This document shows, in pieces, positions 6,320 to 11,448 of a stretch of 11,448 bases of DNA. The notes beneath the pieces are model-generated. The model saw nothing but the letters and a program-made list of their open reading frames with translations. It was not told the origin of the DNA and searched no databases. How positions within the stretch are numbered: the first letter of the stretch is position 1; each line of letters opens with the position of its first letter. Position numbers and translations under genes: made by a program. The stretch is from Burkholderiaceae bacterium (GTDB lineage Bacteria; Pseudomonadota; Gammaproteobacteria; Burkholderiales; Burkholderiaceae): contig JAKONS010000518.1 in NCBI GenBank assembly GCA_022701845.1, forward strand, positions 1 through 11,448, in the 5' to 3' direction.

Positions 6320-7891
6320 ATGACGCGTTTTCTCCGGGGCCTGGCCATTCTGTGGATCGCCCTGCGCTACGGGCTGGACGAGCTGGTGCTGTCCAACTTC
6401 CGCCAGCCCTGGCTGCGCACCTTCACCCGCGTCGTCACCATCGGTCGCCGGCTCGACGCGCCGCGCGGCCAGCGGCTGCGCGAGGCCTTCGAAACCCTGG
6501 GGCCGATCTACGTCAAGCTGGGCCAGGTGATGTCCACCCGGCGCGACCTGCTGCCGGCCGACATCGCCGAGGAGCTGGCCCGCCTGCAGGACCGGGTGCC
6601 GCCGTTCCCGGTCGAGGTGGCGGTGACCACCATCGAGCGCGCCTTCCGCCGCCCGATCGACAGCGTCTTCGTGTCCTTCGACCGGGTGCCGGTGGCCAGC
6701 GCCTCCATCGCCCAGGTGCACTTCGCGGTGCTGCGCGACCGCCACGGCGTCGAGCGCGAGGTGGCGGTCAAGGTGCGCCGGCCCGGCATGCTGGCCGCCA
6801 TCGAGAAGGATCTGGCGCTGATGGCCATGATGGCCGGCTGGATCGAGAACCTGTCGGCCGACGGCAAGCGCCTGAAGCCGCGCGAGGTGGTGGGCGAGTT
6901 CAACAAGTACCTGCACGACGAACTCGATTTCGTGCGCGAGGCTTCGAACGCCGCCCAGCTGCGCCGCAACATGGCCGGCCTCGACCTGGTGCAGATTCCC
7001 GAGATGCTCTGGGATTTCTGCCATCCGGACGTGGTGGTGATGGAGCGGATGAAGGGCGTGCCGATCAACCAGGTCGAGCGCCTGCGCGCGGCCGGCGTCG
7101 ACATGAAGCGGCTGGCGCGCGACGGCGTCACCCTGTTCTTCACCCAGGTGTTCCGCGACGGCTTCTTCCACGCCGACATGCACCCGGGCAACATCCAGGT
7201 GAGCATCGATCCGCAGTCGCTCGGCCGCTATGTGCTGCTCGATTTCGGCATCGTCGGCACGCTCACCGAGTTCGACAAGGACTACCTGGCGCAGAACTTC
7301 ACCGCTTTCTTCCGCCGCGACTACAAGCGGGTGGCCGAGCTGCATGTGGAGTCGGGCTGGGTGCCGGCGCACACCCGCATCGACGAGCTGGAGTCGGCGA
7401 TACGCGCGGTGTGCGAGCCGTACTTCGACCGGCCGCTCAAGGAGCTGTCGCTGGGCATGGTGCTGATGCGGCTGTTCCAGACCTCGCGCCGCTTCCAGGT
7501 CGAGATCCAGCCGCAGCTGGTGCTGCTGCAGAAGACGCTGCTCAACATCGAAGGCCTGGGCCGCCAGCTCGACCCCGACCTCGACCTGTGGAGCACCGCC
7601 AAGCCCTTCCTCGAGAAGTGGATGATCGACCAGATCGGCCCGAAGAAGCTGTTCACCGCGCTGCGCGACCAGGCGCCGCACTACGCCAAGCTGCTGCCCG
7701 AACTGCCGCGCCTGCTGCACGACTACCTGCAGCAACGCTCCACCGATGCGCAGCAGCAGTCGCTGACGGCGGAACTGCTGCGGGCCCAGCAGCGCACCAA
7801 CCGGCTGCTGCAGCGGCTGATCTACGGTGGCATGGGTTTTGTATTGGGTCTGCTGGTGATGCAGTTCGTGATACGCGTGCGCATCTTCTGA
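6320..7891 (+). CDS. ubiB: UbiB: ABC1/ADCK-family atypical kinase/ATPase of ubiquinone biosynthesis
   Basis: A 523-residue protein of the UbiB/Coq8/ADCK family, which supports ubiquinone synthesis through ATP hydrolysis at the membrane, probably helping to extract lipid intermediates. The family landmarks are present in order: KLGQ (residues 66-69) in the KxGQ motif; ASIAQVH (128-134), corresponding to the altered nucleotide loop; VAVKV with Lys151; [10 protein letters not shown] (201-210); ERMKGVPI (242-249); catalytic HADMHPGN (284-291); and DFG (308-310). No key residue is missing. The C-terminus ends in a single clear hydrophobic segment (about 499-518) followed by RVRIF, whereas E. coli UbiB has two. 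The ATG at 6320, six bases after the ubiJ stop, has only a weak AGG before it, which suggests translational coupling. A strong terminator follows. Confidence 0.97.
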   Translation: MTRFLRGLAILWIALRYGLDELVLSNFRQPWLRTFTRVVTIGRRLDAPRGQRLREAFETLGPIYVKLGQVMSTRRDLLPADIAEELARLQDRVPPFPVEVAVTTIERAFRRPIDSVFVSFDRVPVASASIAQVHFAVLRDRHGVEREVAVKVRRPGMLAAIEKDLALMAMMAGWIENLSADGKRLKPREVVGEFNKYLHDELDFVREASNAAQLRRNMAGLDLVQIPEMLWDFCHPDVVVMERMKGVPINQVERLRAAGVDMKRLARDGVTLFFTQVFRDGFFHADMHPGNIQVSIDPQSLGRYVLLDFGIVGTLTEFDKDYLAQNFTAFFRRDYKRVAELHVESGWVPAHTRIDELESAIRAVCEPYFDRPLKELSLGMVLMRLFQTSRRFQVEIQPQLVLLQKTLLNIEGLGRQLDPDLDLWSTAKPFLEKWMIDQIGPKKLFTALRDQAPHYAKLLPELPRLLHDYLQQRSTDAQQQSLTAELLRAQQRTNRLLQRLIYGGMGFVLGLLVMQFVIRVRIF

Positions 7892-7896
7892 ACCCC

Positions 7897-7917
7897 GGCG
7901 GCCTGGCCGCCTTTTTT
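7897..7917 (+). terminator. Intrinsic terminator after ubiB
   Basis: The stem ggcggc (7897-7902) pairs with gccgcc (7906-7911) around a 3-base loop, followed directly by six T's. It begins 6 bases after the ubiB stop and ends 23 bases before the GTG of the symporter gene, so it lies in what must be the symporter leader if that transcript starts upstream. Confidence 0.85.
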
Positions 7918-7930
7918 ACGTCCTTCCGCC

Positions 7931-7934
7931 GGAG
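7931..7934 (+). promoter_or_regulatory. Ribosome binding site deciding the GTG start of the symporter
   Basis: GGAG lies 6 bases before the GTG at 7941. No in-frame ATG precedes the first membrane segment, and the GTG places that segment right at the N-terminus, as expected for this family. The next in-frame Met is at residue 41, after the first membrane helix. Confidence 0.6.
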
Positions 7935-7940
7935 CATCCC

Positions 7941-9386
7941 GTGCTGCTGACCCTCGTCTTCGTCTACCTGGCCGTCACCATCGCCATCGGCCTGCTCGCG
8001 GCCCGGCGGGTGAAGAACACCGCCGACTTCGCCATCGCCGGCCGCCACCTGCCGCTGGCGATGATCGTCACCACCACCTTCGCCACCTGGTTCGGCTCGG
8101 AAACCGTGCTGGGCATTCCGGCGCGTTTCATCGAGGGCGGGCTGCACGGCGTGGTCGAAGACCCGTTCGGCGCCGGCACCTGCCTGATCCTGGTGGGCGT
8201 GTTCTTCGCCGGCAAGCTCTACCGCATGTCGCTGCTGACCATCAGCGACTACTACCGCGAGCGCTACGGCCGGGGGGTGGAGGTGCTGTGCTCGCTGATC
8301 ATCATGGTGAGCTACCTGGGCTGGGTGTCGGCGCAGGTGACCGCGCTGGGTCTGGTGTTCAACCTGCTGTCGGGCGGCGCCATCGCGGTGCCGGCGGGCA
8401 TGGCGCTGGGGGTGGCCTCGATCCTGGCCTACACCCTGTTCGGCGGCATGTGGTCGGTGGCGGTCACCGACTTCATGCAGATGATCATCCTGGTGGCGGG
8501 CCTGGCCATCCTGGCGTATTTCGCGGGCGACATGGCCGGCGGCGCCGGCAAGGTGATCGACTTCGCCACCAGCCGCGACCTGTTCCGTTTCTGGCCCGAG
8601 CCCAGCCTGCACGACATGCTGTTCTTCTTCGCGGCGGCCATCACCATGATGCTCGGCTCGATTCCGCAGCAGGACGTGTTCCAGCGGGTGATGTCGGCCA
8701 ACGGCATCCGGGCCGCCACCCGCGGGCCGGTGATCGGCGGCGTCTGCTACATCCTGTTCGCCTTCGTGCCGATGTTCCTGGTGGCCAGCGCCTTGATCAT
8801 CATGCCGGAGCGGGCGCAGGCGCTGCTGCAGGACGATCCGCAGAAGATCCTGCCCACGCTGGTGATGGAGCGCATGCCCTTCGTGATGCAGGTGCTGTTC
8901 TTCGGCGCGCTGCTGTCGGCCATCAAGTCGACCGCCTCGGCCACGCTGCTGGCGCCCAGCGTCACCTTCACCGAGAACATCTGGCGCCAGTTCCGCCCCG
9001 GCGGCACCGACCGGCAGAACCTGCGCACCATGCGCATCACCGTGCTGGTGTTCAGCCTGTGCGTGCTGGCCTATGCCATCGCCAGCCGCGGCACCTCGAT
9101 CTACGAAATGGTGTCGGGCGCCTACCAGGTCACGCTGGTGGGCGCCTTCGTGCCGCTGGTGGCGGGGCTGTACTGGAAACGCGCCACCACCCAGGGCGCG
9201 CTGGTGTCGATCGTGCTCGGCCTGCTCGCCTGGGGCTGCTGCCAGGCGACGCCGCTGGGCGCGGTGGTGCCGCCGCAGTTCGCCGGCCTGCTGGCGGCGG
9301 CGGTCGGCATGCTGGCCGGCTCGCTGGCGCCGCAGGGCATCGTCAACCGGCAGACGCCGCACCGGCCGGCCGAAGGGCTGGCCTGA
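7941..9386 (+). CDS. Sodium:solute symporter family (SSF) permease
   Basis: A 481-residue integral membrane protein with about 12-13 hydrophobic segments starting at residue 2. Family marks include TTTFATWFGSETVLGIP (44-60) after the first helix, ISDYYRERYG (101-110), the SSF signature region YTLFGGMWSVAVTDFMQ (164-180) with GGMWS, and SAIKSTASATLLAPSVTFTE (326-345). The last corresponds to the helix that supplies Ser/Thr ligands for the conserved sodium site in LeuT-fold transporters; the Ser/Thr positions are present. SSF proteins couple sodium (sometimes proton) entry to uptake of sugars, amino acids, carboxylates or vitamins. The substrate cannot be deduced here and no catabolic gene lies beside it. 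It follows the ubiB terminator closely and has no visible promoter of its own after that terminator. No T-rich terminator follows the stop. Confidence 0.92.
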   Translation: MLLTLVFVYLAVTIAIGLLAARRVKNTADFAIAGRHLPLAMIVTTTFATWFGSETVLGIPARFIEGGLHGVVEDPFGAGTCLILVGVFFAGKLYRMSLLTISDYYRERYGRGVEVLCSLIIMVSYLGWVSAQVTALGLVFNLLSGGAIAVPAGMALGVASILAYTLFGGMWSVAVTDFMQMIILVAGLAILAYFAGDMAGGAGKVIDFATSRDLFRFWPEPSLHDMLFFFAAAITMMLGSIPQQDVFQRVMSANGIRAATRGPVIGGVCYILFAFVPMFLVASALIIMPERAQALLQDDPQKILPTLVMERMPFVMQVLFFGALLSAIKSTASATLLAPSVTFTENIWRQFRPGGTDRQNLRTMRITVLVFSLCVLAYAIASRGTSIYEMVSGAYQVTLVGAFVPLVAGLYWKRATTQGALVSIVLGLLAWGCCQATPLGAVVPPQFAGLLAAAVGMLAGSLAPQGIVNRQTPHRPAEGLA

Positions 9387-9444
9387 CGGCTGCGCGACCG
9401 TCGCCCGGATGCCGCACGACGGCCGGCACAGGGCGGTCGATGTC

Positions 9445-9473
9445 TTCGGATGGCAGGTTGCGCCGCCTATAAT
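9445..9473 (+). promoter_or_regulatory. Sigma-70-type promoter of the fmdB-like / DUF502 / aspS unit
   Basis: A perfect -10 hexamer TATAAT sits at 9468-9473. At 17 bases spacing the -35 position is TTCGGA (9445-9450), matching three of six consensus bases. Transcription would begin near 9480, giving a leader of about 80 bases before the ATG at 9562. It is the best promoter candidate seen in any gap of this window. The preceding stretch from the symporter stop (9387) holds only GC-rich inverted repeats without a T-tract. Confidence 0.65.
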
Positions 9474-9502
9474 TGCCGGTTCTCTTCCAGCGACCCAACC
9501 GA

Positions 9503-9535
9503 TCGCGCGGCACCGCTCCCGGTGGCCCGGCGCGA
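9503..9535 (+). other. Leader stem-loop upstream of the FmdB-like gene
   Basis: Outer arms tcgcgc (9503-9508) and gcgcga (9530-9535) enclose gg/cc pairs (9509-9510 with 9527-9528, G9529 bulged). After a two-base bulge (9525-9526), caccg (9511-9515) pairs with cggtg (9520-9524) around a ctcc tetraloop. This makes about 13 pairs within the predicted 5' leader, ending 26 bases before the start codon. It is GC-rich, so chance pairing is a serious alternative. Confidence 0.3.
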
Positions 9536-9561
9536 CATTTCCAGACCCCCGACACACGCCC

Positions 9562-9936
9562 ATGCCCCTCTACGCCTACAAGTGCGAATCCTGCGGCTTC
9601 GCCAAGGATGCGCTGCAGAAGATGTCGGACGCACCGCTGACCGTCTGCCCCCAGTGCGGTGCCGACACCTTTCGCAAGCAGGTCACCGCCGCAGGCTTTC
9701 AGTTGAAGGGCTCGGGCTGGTACGTCACCGACTTCCGCGGCGGCAACAGCACCGGCGCGCCGGCGGCAGCCAAATCCGAAGGCGGCGAGGGCGGAGCCAG
9801 CGGTGGCGGTAGCGCCGGTGAAGGCGCATCGGCCGCGCCGGCGGCGGCACCGGCTGCGGGCGCCGCACCCGCGCCTGCATCGGCGCCGGCGGCCACGCCG
9901 GCCCCCACCCCTTCGGCTCCGGCCAAGAAGGACTGA
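9562..9936 (+). CDS. FmdB family zinc ribbon protein
   Basis: A 124-residue protein. The first ~57 residues are the FmdB/CxxC regulatory zinc ribbon domain: MPLYAYKC, with two cysteine pairs C8/C11 (CESC) and C29/C32 (CPQC), then the usual FRKQVTAAGFQLKGSGWYVTDF. The four cysteines would bind one zinc. The domain is named after a protein from a methylotroph formamidase locus; its biochemical role in most bacteria is unknown, and a nucleic-acid or regulatory role is only assumed. Residues ~60-124 are Ser/Gly/Ala/Pro low-complexity sequence, probably disordered. The ATG at 9562 gives the invariant N-terminus MPLYAY, yet no Shine-Dalgarno precedes it. DUF502 follows after six bases. Confidence 0.9.
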   Translation: MPLYAYKCESCGFAKDALQKMSDAPLTVCPQCGADTFRKQVTAAGFQLKGSGWYVTDFRGGNSTGAPAAAKSEGGEGGASGGGSAGEGASAAPAAAPAAGAAPAPASAPAATPAPTPSAPAKKD

Positions 9937-9942
9937 TCCCGG

Positions 9943-10575
9943 ATGAACGCCTTGCGCAAATGGCTGTTGTCCGGCCTGCTGGTGATCGTGCCCCTGGCCA
10001 TCACCGTGTTCGTGCTGGACTGGGTGATCGCCAAACTCGACACGACGCTGCTGATCCTGCCCAACGACTGGCAGCCGGACAAGCTGCTGGGCTTCCACAT
10101 CCCGGGCTTCGGCGTGTTGCTGGCGCTCGCCATCGTGCTGTCGGTCGGTGCCATCACCAGCAACTTCGTCGGCAAGAAGCTGGTGAAGTGGGGCGACGCG
10201 CTGCTGGGCCGCATCCCGGTGGTGCGCTCCATCTACTCCAGCGTCAAGCAGGTGTCCGACACCCTGTTCTCGGAAAGCGGCAACGCCTTCCGCGTGGCGG
10301 TGCTGATCCAGTGGCCGCGTGAAGGCGTCTGGAGCATCGGCTTCGTCACCGGCTCTCCCGGCGGCGACGTGGCCACCTACCTGCGCGAGGATTTCCTCAG
10401 CGTCTACGTGCCCACCACGCCCAACCCCACCGGCGGCTACTTCGTGATGCTGCGGCGCAGCGACTGCATCGAGCTCGACATGAGCATCGACGAAGCCCTC
10501 AAGTACATCGTCTCGATGGGCGTGGTCGTGCCGGTTGGCCCCACCCGTCCGTCTCCCTCTCCCCTGACCGTCTGA
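9943..10575 (+). CDS. DUF502 inner-membrane protein
   Basis: A 210-residue membrane protein of the DUF502 family, function unknown. Two membrane helices are seen at about residues 7-29 ([19 protein letters not shown]) and 54-76 ([22 protein letters not shown]). The family core follows: [22 protein letters not shown] (from about residue 87), then [37 protein letters not shown] and a [16 protein letters not shown] segment. That part is probably a cytoplasmic globular domain. The start codon at 9943 lies six bases after the FmdB-like stop, with AAGAAGGA at 9925-9932 as a possible ribosome binding site inside the preceding gene. The next gene, aspS, begins 31 bases downstream. The zinc ribbon / DUF502 / aspS order recurs in proteobacteria (from memory) and suggests a shared transcript rather than a shared pathway. 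Confidence 0.92.
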   Translation: MNALRKWLLSGLLVIVPLAITVFVLDWVIAKLDTTLLILPNDWQPDKLLGFHIPGFGVLLALAIVLSVGAITSNFVGKKLVKWGDALLGRIPVVRSIYSSVKQVSDTLFSESGNAFRVAVLIQWPREGVWSIGFVTGSPGGDVATYLREDFLSVYVPTTPNPTGGYFVMLRRSDCIELDMSIDEALKYIVSMGVVVPVGPTRPSPSPLTV

Positions 10576-10576
10576 C

Positions 10577-10603
10577 GCGCCACCTCCAGGCGCCGGAATT
10601 TTT
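10577..10603 (+). other. Small hairpin plus T-run between DUF502 and aspS
   Basis: gcgcc (10577-10581) pairs with ggcgc (10589-10593) around a 7-base loop; TTTTT follows at 10599-10603 after a 5-base gap. The stem is short and separated from the T-run, so it is at most a weak attenuator-like signal. The intervening GGAA (10595-10598) serves better as the aspS ribosome binding site. Confidence 0.25.
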
Positions 10604-10606
10604 CTC

Positions 10607-11448
10607 ATGGCCATGCGTTCCCACTACTGCGGTCTCGTGACCGAAGCCCTGATGGGCGAAACCGTTTCCCTGTGTGGCTGGGTCAACCGCCGCCGCGACC
10701 ATGGCGGCGTCATCTTCATCGACCTGCGCGACCGCGAAGGCTCGGTGCAGGTGGTGTGCGACCCGGATCGCGCCGAGACCTTCGCCGTCGCCGAAGAGGT
10801 GCGCACCGAGTTCTGCGTGCGCATCACCGGCCTGGTGCGCGCCCGGCCCGAGGGCACCGTCAACGACAACCTCAAGAGCGGCAGGATCGAGGTGCTGGCG
10901 CATTCGCTGGAAGTGCTGAACGCCTCGGTCACCCCGCCGTTCCAGATCGACGACGAGAACCTGTCGGAGACCACCCGCCTCACCCACCGGGTGCTCGACC
11001 TGCGCCGGCCCTACATGCAGCGCAACCTGATGCTGCGCTACAAGGTGGCGATGGAGGTGCGCAAGTTCCTCGACGGCAACGGCTTCGTCGACATCGAGAC
11101 CCCGATGCTCACCAAGAGCACGCCCGAAGGCGCGCGCGACTACCTGGTGCCGAGCCGGGTGCACGACGGCATGTTCTTCGCGCTGCCGCAGTCGCCGCAG
11201 CTGTTCAAGCAGCTGCTGATGGTGGCCGGCTTCGACCGCTACTACCAGATCACCAAGTGCTTCCGCGACGAAGACCTGCGCGCCGACCGGCAGCCGGAAT
11301 TCACCCAGATCGACATCGAGACCTCCTTCATGACCGAGGAGGACATCCGCGCGATGTTCCAGGGAATGATCGAGACCGTGTTCCGCAACACGCTCGGCAT
11401 CGACCTGGGCGAGTTCCCGGTGATGACCTACCAGGACGCCGCCTTCCG
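10607..11448 (+). CDS. aspS: Aspartyl-tRNA synthetase, 3' partial (likely non-discriminating, Asp/Asn type)
   Basis: The first 280 residues of a bacterial-type class II aspartyl-tRNA synthetase (usually ~590-600 residues) are visible before the right edge cuts the gene. The N-terminal OB-fold anticodon-binding domain (about 1-105) starts MAMRSHYCG and contains [12 protein letters not shown]. The catalytic domain follows with motif-1 sequence [35 protein letters not shown] (195-202) and motif 2 [14 protein letters not shown] (219-232). His32 and Gly83 align by eye with H31 and G82 of Pseudomonas aeruginosa AspRS, residues tied to acceptance of tRNA-Asn; E. coli has Leu and Lys there. The enzyme would therefore make both Asp-tRNA-Asp and Asp-tRNA-Asn. 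The ATG at 10607 has GGAA eight bases upstream; the ATG at 10613 is an alternative. Confidence 0.97.
   Translation, partial: MAMRSHYCGLVTEALMGETVSLCGWVNRRRDHGGVIFIDLRDREGSVQVVCDPDRAETFAVAEEVRTEFCVRITGLVRARPEGTVNDNLKSGRIEVLAHSLEVLNASVTPPFQIDDENLSETTRLTHRVLDLRRPYMQRNLMLRYKVAMEVRKFLDGNGFVDIETPMLTKSTPEGARDYLVPSRVHDGMFFALPQSPQLFKQLLMVAGFDRYYQITKCFRDEDLRADRQPEFTQIDIETSFMTEEDIRAMFQGMIETVFRNTLGIDLGEFPVMTYQDAAF

Noticed and set aside
5480..7735. A 751-codon open frame on the minus strand opposite ubiJ and ubiB
   Set aside because: It mirrors the codon pattern of two certain genes on the plus strand in GC-rich DNA. Its translation is His/Gln/Ala/Arg-rich with no domain, as expected of an antisense shadow.
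5923..7950. A 675-codon plus-strand frame overlapping ubiJ and ubiB
   Set aside because: ubiJ and ubiB read with intact family motifs in the other frames. This frame has only Arg/Ala/Pro-rich sequence.
9395..9439. Inverted repeats after the symporter stop (cgaccg/cggtcg and ccgtcg/cgacgg)
   Set aside because: The two pairings are mutually exclusive, short and GC-rich, and no T-tract follows. They are not convincing as a terminator or an operator.
7653..9563. A 636-codon open frame on the minus strand opposite the symporter gene
   Set aside because: Same reasoning: His/Arg/Gly-rich low-complexity translation, no family features, and full overlap with a well-supported membrane protein gene.
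1..11448. Mobile elements, CRISPR repeats, toxin-antitoxin pairs, defence genes, tRNA or rRNA genes
   Set aside because: Looked for and not seen. All sizeable frames that read sensibly belong to housekeeping or conserved families with uniform composition.

Overview
The window is about 11.4 kb of GC-rich, densely coded, all-plus-strand DNA. It looks like an ordinary chromosomal region of a betaproteobacterium. The protein families, their order and the sequence style best fit Burkholderiales, probably Comamonadaceae; I cannot assign a genus. There are no tRNA or rRNA genes, insertion sequences, phage genes, CRISPR arrays or other signs of horizontal transfer. No gap between genes exceeds 175 bases.

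Layout. (1) 2-2698: the C-terminal 898 codons of a very large fused FAD / 4Fe-4S / CCG-domain oxidoreductase, cut by the left edge. (2) 2783-3675: a HIT-family protein and a DUF971 protein that overlap by ATGA. (3) 3758-5592: ubiE and a secreted or membrane-anchored Tim44-like protein. They are followed by a 139-base gap holding a long imperfect hairpin (5614-5661) and a strong intrinsic terminator (5673-5702). (4) 5732-7891: ubiJ and ubiB, six bases apart, closed by a second intrinsic terminator (7897-7917). (5) 7941-9386: a sodium:solute symporter with a GTG start. (6) 9445 to the right edge: a promoter with a perfect TATAAT, then an FmdB-type zinc ribbon protein, a DUF502 membrane protein and aspS, cut by the right edge.

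How the genes work together. The central block is the ubiquinone locus. UbiE is the C-methyltransferase, UbiJ the SCP2-type accessory lipid-binding factor and UbiB the atypical kinase/ATPase. Compared with the enterobacterial ubiE-ubiJ-ubiB order, a Tim44-like protein lies between ubiE and ubiJ, a DUF971 protein lies just upstream of ubiE, and an internal terminator splits the locus into two likely transcription units. The fused oxidoreductase at the left presumably passes electrons to the quinone pool, but that link is only inferred. The right-hand block supplies aspartyl-tRNA synthetase. It carries the His/Gly pair associated with non-discriminating AspRS, so it probably also charges tRNA-Asn.

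I found no dramatic new system. The observations most worth checking are the structured RNA region after the Tim44-like gene, the Tim44-like and DUF971 proteins as possible quinone-biosynthesis partners, the possible leaderless start of ubiJ, and the AspRS specificity signature.
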